Shown one piece after another: positions 1-5,680 of a stretch of 6,531 bases of DNA. Position numbers and translations under genes: made by a program. The stretch's first letter is position 1. Every line of letters starts with the position of its first letter. Source of the stretch: DATDRS01 sp035291605 (GTDB taxonomy: Bacteria > Chloroflexota > Anaerolineae > Anaerolineales > UBA6663). Location: NCBI GenBank assembly GCA_035291605.1, contig DATDRS010000427.1, positions 1 to 6,531 of the forward strand. The letters run 5' to 3'. The notes beneath the pieces were generated by a model. The model did not search any database and was not told where the DNA came from. It worked only from the letters and a program-made list of their open reading frames with translations.

Positions 1-1
1 C

Positions 2-271
2 GCCGACGTGATTCTCTACTGGCCGAAGACCGTCGAGGAGATCACGCCCACGCTGACGGAACTGCGCGCAACCATCGTTCAAAATGGCGGCATCTGGGTG
101 ATGACGGCCAAGAAAGGACGCAAGAGCGCGAGCGGGATGGAGTACCTCAACCAGACCGACCTGATCCCGCTCGGCCTCGCCGCCGGGTTAGTGGATAACA
201 AGACGTGCTCGGTGTCGGAAACGGAGAGCGGGATGCGGTTTGTGATTCGGAAAGCAGACCGAAAACCTTGA
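2..271 (+). CDS. DUF3052-like protein, C-terminal part (5' truncated by window)
   Basis: The reading frame is open from base 2 (codon gcc) to a TGA at 269-271, giving the last 89 residues of a protein whose start is outside the window. Visible segments are ADVILYWPK, then GGIWVMTAKKG, then LGLAAGLVDNKTCSV and ESGMRFVIRK. This order (a hydrophobic strand, a GG(I/L)WV strand followed by lysines, a 'glVDnK.C.v.et.sG.rfViR' end) matches my recollection of the DUF3052 family, small soluble proteins of unknown biochemical role. No signal peptide or membrane segment can be judged without the N-terminus. The gene runs in the same direction as gatB, about 110 nt upstream of it, and a repeat fills the gap, so co-transcription is uncertain. 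The family call rests on motif memory only. Confidence 0.72.
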   Translation, partial: ADVILYWPKTVEEITPTLTELRATIVQNGGIWVMTAKKGRKSASGMEYLNQTDLIPLGLAAGLVDNKTCSVSETESGMRFVIRKADRKP

Positions 272-352
272 ACCGCAAAGAACGCGAAGAACACGCAAGG
301 GACGCCAAGAAAATTTTGCGCTCTTCGCGCCTCCTTTGCGCCCTTTGCGGTT
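271..352. repeat. Imperfect palindromic intergenic repeat (82 nt)
   Basis: The outer arms AACCGCAAAG (271-280) and CTTTGCGGTT (343-352) are perfectly complementary. The interior continues as degenerate 9-10 nt units of the type CGC(A/G)AAG on the left arm and CTTCGCG/CTTTGCG on the right, so the left arm is purine-rich and the right pyrimidine-rich. It starts within the stop codon of the upstream gene and ends about 30 nt before gatB. It is followed by a short TTTT (357-360), so it could act as a weak terminator, but the stem is too imperfect to insist on that. The pattern resembles dispersed 'ccgcaaag-aacgcgaag' palindromes that I associate with environmental bacterial genomes; copy number cannot be seen here. 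Confidence 0.6.
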
Positions 353-381
353 AAAGTTTTGCGCCGGTTGAAAATGTGACG

Positions 382-1863
382 ATGACCTATGAACCAGTAA
401 TCGGCCTGGAAGTTCACGCCGAATTGCTCACGCAATCCAAGATGTTCTGCGGCTGTGCGGTGGTGGATTCGACCGAAGCGCTGCCGAACACCGTGGTCTG
501 CCCCGTGTGCGCGGGAATGCCGGGGGCATTGCCGGTGATCAACGAGCGCGCGCTGGAGTATGGCCTGCGCGTGGCGCTCGCGCTGAACTGCGAGGCGCGG
601 CCCGTCAACATCTTCGCGCGCAAGAATTATTTTTACCCCGATCTGCCCAAAGGCTTTCAAATTTCGCAATACGAGCTGCCGCTGGCGGTGAACGGCTGGA
701 TGGACGTGGAGACTTCACAGGCAACCAGGCGCATCCGCATCCACCGCGTGCATCTGGAAGAGGATACCGGTAAACTGTTCCACCACGACCCGCACGACGG
801 CCTGCCCGAGCACTCCCTCGTGGATCTCAACCGCTCCGGCGTGCCGCTGCTGGAGATCGTCACCGAGCCGGACATGCGCTCGGTGGAGGAAGTGAAGGCT
901 TACGCTGCGCAGCTGCGCGCGATTTTGCGTTACCTCGGCGTCAACTCCGGCGACATGGAGAAGGGCGTTATCCGCTTCGAGGCGAACGTGTCGGTGCGCC
1001 CGGCGGGAAGCGGCGAGCTGCGCGCCCGCACGGAGGTGAAGAACCTCAACTCGTTCCGCGCGATGGAGCGGGCGGTGGCCTACGAGATCGCGCGGCAGAC
1101 CCAGGTCTGGGAGAGCGGCGGGACGGTGACCCAGCAGACGGTGGGCTGGAGCGAGCCCGAAGGGGTGACCGTGCCCCAGCGCGGCAAGGAGCACGCGCAC
1201 GACTACCGCTATTTCCCCGAACCCGACCTGCCGCCGCTGGCGATCGAGCCGGAGCGCGTCGCCCGCGTCCGCGCCCGACTGCCGGAACTGCCCAACGCCA
1301 AACGCGCCCGCTTTGAAGCGGAATACGGCCTGACGCGCTACGACGCCGAGTTGTTGGTCGAAGAGCAGACAGTCGCCGCTTATTTCGAGCAGGTGGTGAT
1401 CGCCCAAAGACTCGAAGCCCGGAACCCGAAAGCCATCGCCAACTGGATCACGGGCGAGTTGTTCAGGCTCATGAAGGAGTCGGGGGAGGACATCAGCGCA
1501 GCGCGCACGCGCCTCACGCCCGTGAACCTCGCCGCTCTGACGGAAATGATCGCCGGGAACGCGATCAACCTGAACACGGCGAAAGCCGTTTTCGAGGAGA
1601 TGTACCGCACGGGCCGCGCGCCGCAGGCCATCGTGGAGGAAAAAGGCCTGGGGCAGGTCAGCGACGTCGGCGAGATCGAAGCGCTCATCGCCGAGGTCCT
1701 GCGGAGCAGCCCCGATCAGGCGGCGGCTTACCTGGGGGGCAAGGCCACGGTCGAGCAGTGGTTCTTCGGCCAGGTGATGAAGAAACTGCAAGGGCGCGGC
1801 AACCCCCAGGTGATACGCCAGACGCTCGCGGAGGCTTTGGAGAAACTGAAACATAGTGCGTAG
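382..1863 (+). CDS. gatB: Aspartyl/glutamyl-tRNA(Asn/Gln) amidotransferase subunit B
   Basis: GatB is the tRNA-binding kinase/transamidase subunit of GatCAB, which converts Glu-tRNA(Gln) and Asp-tRNA(Asn) to the amidated forms in the cytoplasm using ammonia from GatA. Numbering from ATG 382 (493 aa, usual family length), the N-terminus reads MTYEPVIGLEVHAEL as expected. A Cys-x-Cys (C23, C25) and CPVC (C40, C43) set matches the zinc-site cysteines found in some GatB proteins. The core motifs HRVHLEED (about 121-128), DLNRSGVPLLEI (148-159) and YFPEPDLPPL (277-286) are intact. The helical GatB/YqeY tail domain fills about 343-492. An in-frame GTG at 376 would add two residues; neither start has a good Shine-Dalgarno, and ATG was chosen because MTYEP fits family N-termini. 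gatA and gatC are not in the window. No terminator follows, so read-through into the first gdh is plausible. Confidence 0.97.
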   Translation: MTYEPVIGLEVHAELLTQSKMFCGCAVVDSTEALPNTVVCPVCAGMPGALPVINERALEYGLRVALALNCEARPVNIFARKNYFYPDLPKGFQISQYELPLAVNGWMDVETSQATRRIRIHRVHLEEDTGKLFHHDPHDGLPEHSLVDLNRSGVPLLEIVTEPDMRSVEEVKAYAAQLRAILRYLGVNSGDMEKGVIRFEANVSVRPAGSGELRARTEVKNLNSFRAMERAVAYEIARQTQVWESGGTVTQQTVGWSEPEGVTVPQRGKEHAHDYRYFPEPDLPPLAIEPERVARVRARLPELPNAKRARFEAEYGLTRYDAELLVEEQTVAAYFEQVVIAQRLEARNPKAIANWITGELFRLMKESGEDISAARTRLTPVNLAALTEMIAGNAINLNTAKAVFEEMYRTGRAPQAIVEEKGLGQVSDVGEIEALIAEVLRSSPDQAAAYLGGKATVEQWFFGQVMKKLQGRGNPQVIRQTLAEALEKLKHSA

Positions 1864-1865
1864 TC

Positions 1866-1900
1866 CGTATTGCGTAACGGAATACGCGCGACGCAATACG
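1866..1900. repeat. Perfect 10-bp inverted repeat between gatB and first gdh
   Basis: CGTATTGCGT (1866-1875) and ACGCAATACG (1891-1900) are exact reverse complements around a 15-nt loop, which itself contains a further partial copy (GGAATACGCG). It begins 3 nt after the gatB stop. No T-run follows, so it does not look like an intrinsic terminator. It could protect the gatB 3' end, or be a copy of a dispersed intergenic element. Its translation creates a spurious N-terminal extension of the downstream ORF, which is why that extension is not accepted. Confidence 0.6.
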
Positions 1901-1922
1901 TCACACTCAGCAAGCATCCCTT

Positions 1923-1927
1923 GGAGG
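1923..1927 (+). promoter_or_regulatory. Ribosome binding site of first gdh
   Basis: GGAGG sits 6 nt before ATG 1934. It fixes the start there rather than at the GTG at 1856, inside the end of gatB, which would translate the intergenic inverted repeat. Confidence 0.85.
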
Positions 1928-1933
1928 AAAATA

Positions 1934-3220
1934 ATGACCATCGATTTCAATCCCTTCGATGTCGCGCAGGGGCAGTTCGACGCCGTGGCCGATCAACTCC
2001 AGCTGAATGAGGAGGCGCGGTCGATTCTGCGCTGGCCGCTCCGCGAGTTTCGCTTCCAGATCCCGGTGCGTATGGACGACGGGAGCATGCGCGTGTTCTT
2101 TGGCTATCGTGTGCAGCACAGTGATGCACGCGGCCCGGCCAAAGGCGGCATCCGCTTCCATCCCGACGAAACGCCCGACACGGTGCGCGCGCTGGCGATG
2201 TGGATGACGTGGAAGTGTGCGGTGGCCGATATTCCGCTGGGCGGCGGCAAGGGCGGCGTGGTGGTGGACCCCGCGACGCTCTCGGTCGGCGAGAAGGAGC
2301 GCCTGTGCCGGGGCTGGATTGACGGCATCTGGAAGAACCTGGGGCCGCGCATTGACGTGCCCGCCCCGGACGTGGGCACCACCCCACAGATGATGGGCTG
2401 GATGATGGACGAGTATTCCAAGCTTACCGGCAATTACACGCCCGGCGTGATCACCGGCAAACCGGTGGGCAGCGGCGGTTCGATGGGGCGCACGGAAGCC
2501 ACCGGATTCGGCGTGATCTATACCGTGCGCGAGGCGATGAAACATCTGAGATTGGATTCCAAGACCTGCACGGCCTCCGTCCAGGGCTTTGGCAACGTGG
2601 CCCAGTATGCGGCCATCGGCTTTATCGAGCAGTTGGGCGGCAAGGTGTTGTGCGTCTCGTGTTACGATCGGAACGACAAGACTTCGTACACCTACTTCCG
2701 GCCTGACGGCATCAATCCGCGTTTCCTGCAATCCATCACTGACCAGTACGGTACGATTGACAAGACGAAGGCCAAAGAGGCTGGTTATCTGCTTGAAGAC
2801 GGCGGAGCCTGGCTGTGCAAAGACGTGGATGTATTGATCCCGGCCGCCATCGAGGGGCAGATCACCCAAGAGACGGTGGAGCAGATCAGCCCCCAGGTCA
2901 AGATCGTGGCCGAGGGCGCGAACGGCCCCACTTCTCCCGAGGCCGACGAGGTGCTCAAGGCGCGCGGCGTCTTCCTCGTCCCGGATTTTCTGTGCAACGC
3001 AGGCGGGGTAACGGTCTCGTACTTCGAAAGCGTCCAGAATGACGCCAACTACTACTGGGAACACGATAACGTGTTGCGCCGCCTGGATCAAAAGCTGACG
3101 CGAGCGTTCCGCGGTGTGCTCGGCGTGTCCGTTGAACAGGGCGTATATATGCGCGATGCGGCCTATATCGTCGCCATTGATCGGGTGGTCAAGGCGATGG
3201 AGTTGCGCGGCTGGGTGTAA
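1934..3220 (+). CDS. gdhA: Glu/Leu/Phe/Val dehydrogenase family protein, glutamate dehydrogenase paralogue 1 (divergent nucleotide-binding region)
   Basis: This is a 428-aa glutamate dehydrogenase-family protein, catalysing reversible oxidative deamination of glutamate to 2-oxoglutarate and ammonia in the cytoplasm, probably as a hexamer. Domain I (about 1-190) carries the expected residues: K70 in GPAKGGIR, K94 in MTWK, catalytic K106 in LGGGKGG and D146 in DVPAPD. S362 in VTVSYFE corresponds to the glutamate-specificity serine. The Rossmann domain has GFGNVA at 218-223. After the second strand the usual VSD is VSC (C243), followed by a longer, charged/aromatic loop (YDRNDKTSYTYFRPDG) than in the neighbouring paralogue. 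AEGANGPTSPEAD (327-339) and PDFLCNAGGVTVSYFE are intact, so activity is likely, but cofactor preference is not readable. The start is set by GGAGG 6 nt upstream. It lies 70 nt after gatB without an intervening terminator and ends in its own terminator. The substrate could be another amino acid, but the K/S pattern favours glutamate. Confidence 0.93.
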   Translation: MTIDFNPFDVAQGQFDAVADQLQLNEEARSILRWPLREFRFQIPVRMDDGSMRVFFGYRVQHSDARGPAKGGIRFHPDETPDTVRALAMWMTWKCAVADIPLGGGKGGVVVDPATLSVGEKERLCRGWIDGIWKNLGPRIDVPAPDVGTTPQMMGWMMDEYSKLTGNYTPGVITGKPVGSGGSMGRTEATGFGVIYTVREAMKHLRLDSKTCTASVQGFGNVAQYAAIGFIEQLGGKVLCVSCYDRNDKTSYTYFRPDGINPRFLQSITDQYGTIDKTKAKEAGYLLEDGGAWLCKDVDVLIPAAIEGQITQETVEQISPQVKIVAEGANGPTSPEADEVLKARGVFLVPDFLCNAGGVTVSYFESVQNDANYYWEHDNVLRRLDQKLTRAFRGVLGVSVEQGVYMRDAAYIVAIDRVVKAMELRGWV

Positions 3221-3239
3221 ATGGGAATAATGACAAAGA

Positions 3240-3268
3240 AGCCCCTACTTACAGGGGCTGCTTTTTCT
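3240..3268 (+). terminator. Rho-independent terminator after first gdh
   Basis: A perfect 7-bp stem AGCCCCT (3240-3246) / AGGGGCT (3253-3259) with a 6-nt loop is followed by GC and TTTTTCT (3262-3268). It lies 20 nt beyond the gdh stop codon and should end the gatB-gdh transcript, separating it from the second gdh. Confidence 0.87.
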
Positions 3269-3316
3269 GCGGGCCGGCGACAACGGCGCGCAGATGTCCC
3301 GGCGCCGGGCGCTTTG

Positions 3317-3327
3317 AAGGAGGTGAT
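3317..3327 (+). promoter_or_regulatory. Orphan full-consensus Shine-Dalgarno, possible leader-peptide site
   Basis: AAGGAGGTGAT is an exact 11-nt match to the complement of the usual 16S rRNA 3' tail, yet no start codon lies at the normal 5-9 nt spacing. The nearest ATG (3326) overlaps it, only 2 nt after GGAGG, and opens an 8-codon frame (MTSIPGIE) ending at TGA 3350-3352. Either translation of this mini-ORF is regulatory, or the site is a ribosome-holding or chance sequence. Confidence 0.3.
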
Positions 3328-3508
3328 GACATCTATCCCCGGCATAGAATGATATTGCGCTCTAAAAGATTCCGCCTTTCGGTAATAAACTGGCGCTGGC
3401 GCTTGACGGCTCTCGACGGGATGTTCTACGCCGGGAGCGATCTGTCCGCTATCCCTATTGTCCCCGGTCTCCGGCGCTGTGCTTGGGGACCCAATTCGTC
3501 CTTTACTC

Positions 3509-3514
3509 AAGGAG
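3509..3514 (+). promoter_or_regulatory. Ribosome binding site of second gdh
   Basis: AAGGAG lies 6 nt before ATG 3521. This decides the start, excluding the in-frame upstream ATG/GTG/TTG candidates from 3458 on, which lack such a site and would translate leader sequence. Confidence 0.85.
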
Positions 3515-3520
3515 AATGCT

Positions 3521-4813
3521 ATGGAAACTTCCGCACCGACTATGACCCCGACTGTTTCGTCTGATGGGAGGAGGCTCAACCCCTTCGAGATTGCCCAACG
3601 TCAACTCGATGAGGCGGCCGCTCTGCTCAAGCTCGACCCGGCCCTGCACGAATTCCTGCGCTGGCCCATGCGCGAGTTGCACGTCACGCTGCCGGTCAAG
3701 ATGGACGACGGCGCGACCAAAATCTTTCATGGCTTCCGCGTCCAGTATAACGATGCGCGCGGCCCGACGAAGGGGGGCATCCGCTATCACCCGGCGGAGA
3801 CGATTGACACCGTGCGGGCGTTGGCAGCCTGGATGACGTGGAAGACCGCGGTGGTGGATATCCCGTTGGGCGGCGCCAAGGGCGGCATTATCTGCAACCC
3901 TAAAGAAATGTCGCCGGGTGAGATCGAGCGCCTCAGCCGGGCCTACATCCGCCAGGTGGGACGCATCCTCGGCCTGGAGAAAGACGTGCCCGCGCCTGAC
4001 GTCTACACCACCCCGCAAATCATGGCCTGGATGGCCGACGAGTTTTCCTTCCTGAGGGGTTATAACGAGTTCGGCGTGATCACCGGCAAACCGCTGGCGC
4101 TCGGCGGGTCAGCCGGGCGGGGCGACGCCACAGCCCGGGGCGGCCTGTACTGCCTGCGCGAGGCGAGCAGGGTTTTGGGCATTGACCTGAAGGGCGCCAC
4201 GACCGCCATCCAGGGATATGGGAATGCCGGCGCCTTCGCCCACAAGCTAGGAACGGAGTTGCTCGGACTCAAGGTCGTCGCAGTGTCTGACTCAAGGGGC
4301 GGCATCCACAACCCCGAGGGCCTGGACTACGAGAAGGTGATAGCGCACAAGGAGAAGACCGGTTCGGTGGTCGGCTTCCCTGGCAGCCAGGCCATCACCA
4401 ATGAGGAATTGCTCGAACTGGACGTGACCGTTTTGTTCCCCGCAGCTTTAGAGAATGTGATCACCGAGGCCAACGCGGGCCGCATCAAGGCCAAGTTCAG
4501 CGCCGAACTGGCGAACGGACCGACTACCCCCGAGGCCGACAGAATTCTGTATCAGAACGATGTGTACGTGATCCCGGATTTCCTGTGCAACGCCGGCGGG
4601 GTGACGGTTTCCTACTTCGAGATGGTGCAGAATGCCTACGACTATTACTGGGACGAGGCTCTCGTGCATGAGCGGCTGGATAAGAAGATGACCGCCGCGT
4701 TTCACGCAGTGCATCGCGCGGCCCAGGAGCATAAAGTCCACAACCGGCTGGCCGCTTATCTCGTGGCCGTCAGTCGCGTGGCCGATGCGGTGCGCCTGCG
4801 CGGCTGGGCATAG
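3521..4813 (+). CDS. gdhA: Glutamate dehydrogenase paralogue 2 (Thermococcales-like type)
   Basis: This is a 430-aa glutamate dehydrogenase, interconverting glutamate with 2-oxoglutarate and ammonia in the cytoplasm, probably as a hexamer. Key residues are K84 (GPTKGGIR), K108 (MTWK), catalytic K120 (LGGAKGG), D160 (DVPAPD) and S364 (VTVSYFE). The Rossmann domain begins IQGYGNAG (230-237) and has a standard VSDSRGGIHNPEGLD loop, with D257 at the end of the second strand. KTGSV..FPG, ITNEELLEL and AELANGPTTPEAD closely resemble the Pyrococcus/Thermococcus enzyme as I remember it. The first 17 or so residues (Thr/Pro/Ser-rich) are an extension ahead of the NPFEIAQ start of the fold. By eye it is about half identical to the upstream paralogue and differs most in the nucleotide-binding half. 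A near C-terminal NRLAAY replaces the more usual MRDAAY. It has its own RBS, and terminators on both sides suggest an independent transcript. Confidence 0.96.
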   Translation: METSAPTMTPTVSSDGRRLNPFEIAQRQLDEAAALLKLDPALHEFLRWPMRELHVTLPVKMDDGATKIFHGFRVQYNDARGPTKGGIRYHPAETIDTVRALAAWMTWKTAVVDIPLGGAKGGIICNPKEMSPGEIERLSRAYIRQVGRILGLEKDVPAPDVYTTPQIMAWMADEFSFLRGYNEFGVITGKPLALGGSAGRGDATARGGLYCLREASRVLGIDLKGATTAIQGYGNAGAFAHKLGTELLGLKVVAVSDSRGGIHNPEGLDYEKVIAHKEKTGSVVGFPGSQAITNEELLELDVTVLFPAALENVITEANAGRIKAKFSAELANGPTTPEADRILYQNDVYVIPDFLCNAGGVTVSYFEMVQNAYDYYWDEALVHERLDKKMTAAFHAVHRAAQEHKVHNRLAAYLVAVSRVADAVRLRGWA

Positions 4814-4816
4814 GAA

Positions 4817-4840
4817 CGACCCGCGCGGGAACGCGGGTCG
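4817..4840 (+). other. GC-rich hairpin directly after second gdh
   Basis: CGACCCGCG (4817-4825) and CGCGGGTCG (4832-4840) form a perfect 9-bp stem with a 6-nt loop. It extends by GGA/TCC after one mismatch and starts 3 nt past the stop codon. There is no T-tract, so it is more likely an mRNA 3' stabilising structure or the first part of a two-hairpin terminator than a stand-alone intrinsic terminator. Confidence 0.55.
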
Positions 4841-4903
4841 CTCCGTGGAGCACCCCTCTTGCGGCGTGTGGGGAGTGAGGAATCCGCAGGAGAGGGCCAG
4901 AGT

Positions 4904-4933
4904 AGGTCACGCTTCAAGCGTGACCTCTTTTTT
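4904..4933 (+). terminator. Rho-independent terminator of second gdh
   Basis: AGGTCACGC (4904-4912) pairs with GCGTGACCT (4918-4926) around TTCAA, followed by C and six T residues (4928-4933). On the opposite strand the hairpin is not followed by T residues, so it terminates plus-strand transcription only. It ends 16 nt before the stop codon of the converging minus-strand gene. Confidence 0.9.
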
Positions 4934-4948
4934 CTGGATAGGGCGGAC

Positions 4949-5509
4949 TTATGCCCTGCGCTGCCAGACTTTGATCGGCGGCGTGAAGATGGCCGAGAGT
5001 AACCCCGCTGGGCCAAGACCCAGCCGCACGTCTTTCTCGGTGATCAGACTCACGTCGAGCGTGAACTTGCGCTCCGCGAACAGCGGCGAGGGCAGTCCCT
5101 TCAGGCTATCGGTCAGCGCGCGATCCAGAGCGGCGATGAAGGCCTCCAGGGCGGCGGAAGACGTTGCGACCCGCACGAGCAGGTGGAGCGTTGTGTCCAG
5201 GGGCGACGCCTCACCCGACTCGCTATCGGTGTTGAGCGCAGGATCGTAGGTATAGATTATCTGCACCCGTTGATCATTCACGGCCAACGCCTCGGCCACG
5301 CCAGATATCAGACCATGCATGAATTGCCCGACGAAGTGGGGATGGCGGAGCAGGCTTTCCAGGTCTAAACCTCGATAGCGGATGTGGAGTTTCTTGCGAG
5401 CCTGCGTGAGCGCGTCATCCCGAATCTTCTCGACCGCCTCATCCAGAGGCGATACCCGGAAATCGGCCTCTGGCACGGTGACTTCATGGGTTCGAATCGT
5501 GGTAGTCAT
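4949..5509 (-). CDS. Unrecognised 186-aa soluble protein
   Basis: I do not recognise a family. The frame runs from ATG (5509-5507) to TAA (4951-4949), with AAGGAGG (5522-5516) 6 nt ahead of the start, so it is very probably translated. The protein begins MTTTIRTHEVTVPEADFRVSPLDEA, then a charged helix-like stretch (EKIRDDALTQARKKLHIRYRG, about 26-46) and HPHFVGQFMHGLISGVAEALAVNDQRV. A strand-like VQIIYTYDP (about 82-90) follows, then an acidic TDSESGEASP linker, and an amphipathic Ala-rich helix (AALEAFIAALDRALTDSLKGL). It ends in a mixed tail with FTLDVSLITEKDVRLGLGP. No signal peptide, membrane segment, cysteine cluster or nucleotide-binding motif is apparent. It lies downstream of the response regulator on the same strand, separated by 171 nt and a terminator, so it probably has its own promoter. 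It converges with gdh. Composition resembles its neighbours. Confidence 0.8.
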   Translation of the reverse strand: MTTTIRTHEVTVPEADFRVSPLDEAVEKIRDDALTQARKKLHIRYRGLDLESLLRHPHFVGQFMHGLISGVAEALAVNDQRVQIIYTYDPALNTDSESGEASPLDTTLHLLVRVATSSAALEAFIAALDRALTDSLKGLPSPLFAERKFTLDVSLITEKDVRLGLGPAGLLSAIFTPPIKVWQRRA

Positions 5510-5515
5510 GTTCAG

Positions 5516-5522
5516 CCTCCTT
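5516..5522 (-). promoter_or_regulatory. Strong ribosome binding site of the 186-aa gene
   Basis: On the minus strand AAGGAGG lies 6 nt before the ATG at 5509-5507, a near-optimal arrangement that supports both the start and the reality of this unrecognised gene. Confidence 0.85.
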
Positions 5523-5611
5523 CGCTCAGGATTCCTTGTGCCAAGAACACTCTACTCCAAGAACCATGAAAGACGCATACAAGACGGGCTGACGGAAATG
5601 AAAAACGCATG

Positions 5612-5638
5612 AAAAAGTCCGGGATCAGACGCCCCGGA
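5612..5638 (-). terminator. Rho-independent terminator of the response regulator gene
   Basis: Read on the minus strand, TCCGGG (5638-5633) and CCCGGA (5623-5618) form a 6-bp stem with a 9-nt loop, followed by C and TTTTT (5616-5612). It is 42 nt past the regulator stop codon. The moderate stem gives fair, not certain, termination, so some read-through into the 186-aa gene is possible. Confidence 0.75.
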
Positions 5639-5680
5639 AGGTCGTCATGGTTTTACAACGAGGGAAAGCGCCGGTCAGGC

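Larger units (their letters stand above)
3269..3520 (+). promoter_or_regulatory. Upstream/leader region of second gdh
   Basis: These roughly 250 nt between the first gdh terminator and the second gdh must hold the promoter of the latter. Visible elements are a 12-bp palindrome CCCGGCGCCGGG (3298-3309) and an AGATGTC (3292-3298) / GACATCT (3328-3334) inverted repeat. There is also a full-consensus Shine-Dalgarno (3317-3327), and a GTCCCC (3460-3465) / GGGGAC (3485-3490) pair about 20 nt before the gene's own RBS. Possible promoter pieces are TAGAAT (3345-3350, a good -10 but no well-spaced -35) and TTGACG (3403-3408, a fair -35 with only a poor -10, about 3425-3430). No riboswitch class is recognised. 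No convincing protein gene is seen; the 71-codon frame starting at 3349 has no RBS at proper spacing and runs over the gdh start. Confidence 0.45.

Noticed and set aside
79..669. 196-codon minus-strand ORF across the 5' repeat
   Set aside because: Its middle is simply the translated palindromic repeat (AKGAKEARRAQ) and its ends are antisense to two real genes.
1856..1933. 26-residue N-terminal extension of the first GDH (start GTG 1856)
   Set aside because: It would be translated from the intergenic inverted repeat, overlaps the end of gatB, and lacks an RBS, whereas ATG 1934 has GGAGG at ideal spacing and fits the family N-terminus.
715..1950. 411-codon minus-strand ORF opposite gatB
   Set aside because: It is a shadow of high-GC codon usage: His/Arg/Leu-rich, no family motifs, no RBS, fully antisense to the clearly real gatB.
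1907..3091. 394-codon minus-strand ORF opposite the first gdh
   Set aside because: Low-complexity His/Arg/Ala-rich translation antisense to a conserved enzyme, with no recognisable domain.
3317..3327. Minus-strand ATCACCTCCTT as the 3' end of a 16S rRNA gene
   Set aside because: The bases before it on the minus strand do not match the conserved 16S 3' region (no GGCTGG directly before), so only the short motif is shared.
3403..3430. TTGACG plus TCTACG as the promoter of the second gdh
   Set aside because: The -35 is fair but the best -10 at 16-17 nt spacing matches only about three of six consensus bases, so it was noted within the leader instead of being called a promoter.
3349..3564. 71-codon plus-strand ORF in the gdh leader
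   Set aside because: The only strong Shine-Dalgarno upstream is about 25 nt away, the translation shows no family features, and the frame overlaps the real gdh start.
4504..4542. AELANGPTTPEAD in the second GDH as a damaged AEGANGP motif
   Set aside because: Leu at this place is, as I recall, normal in Thermococcales-type GDH, which the rest of the domain also resembles, so it is a subfamily trait and not a lesion.
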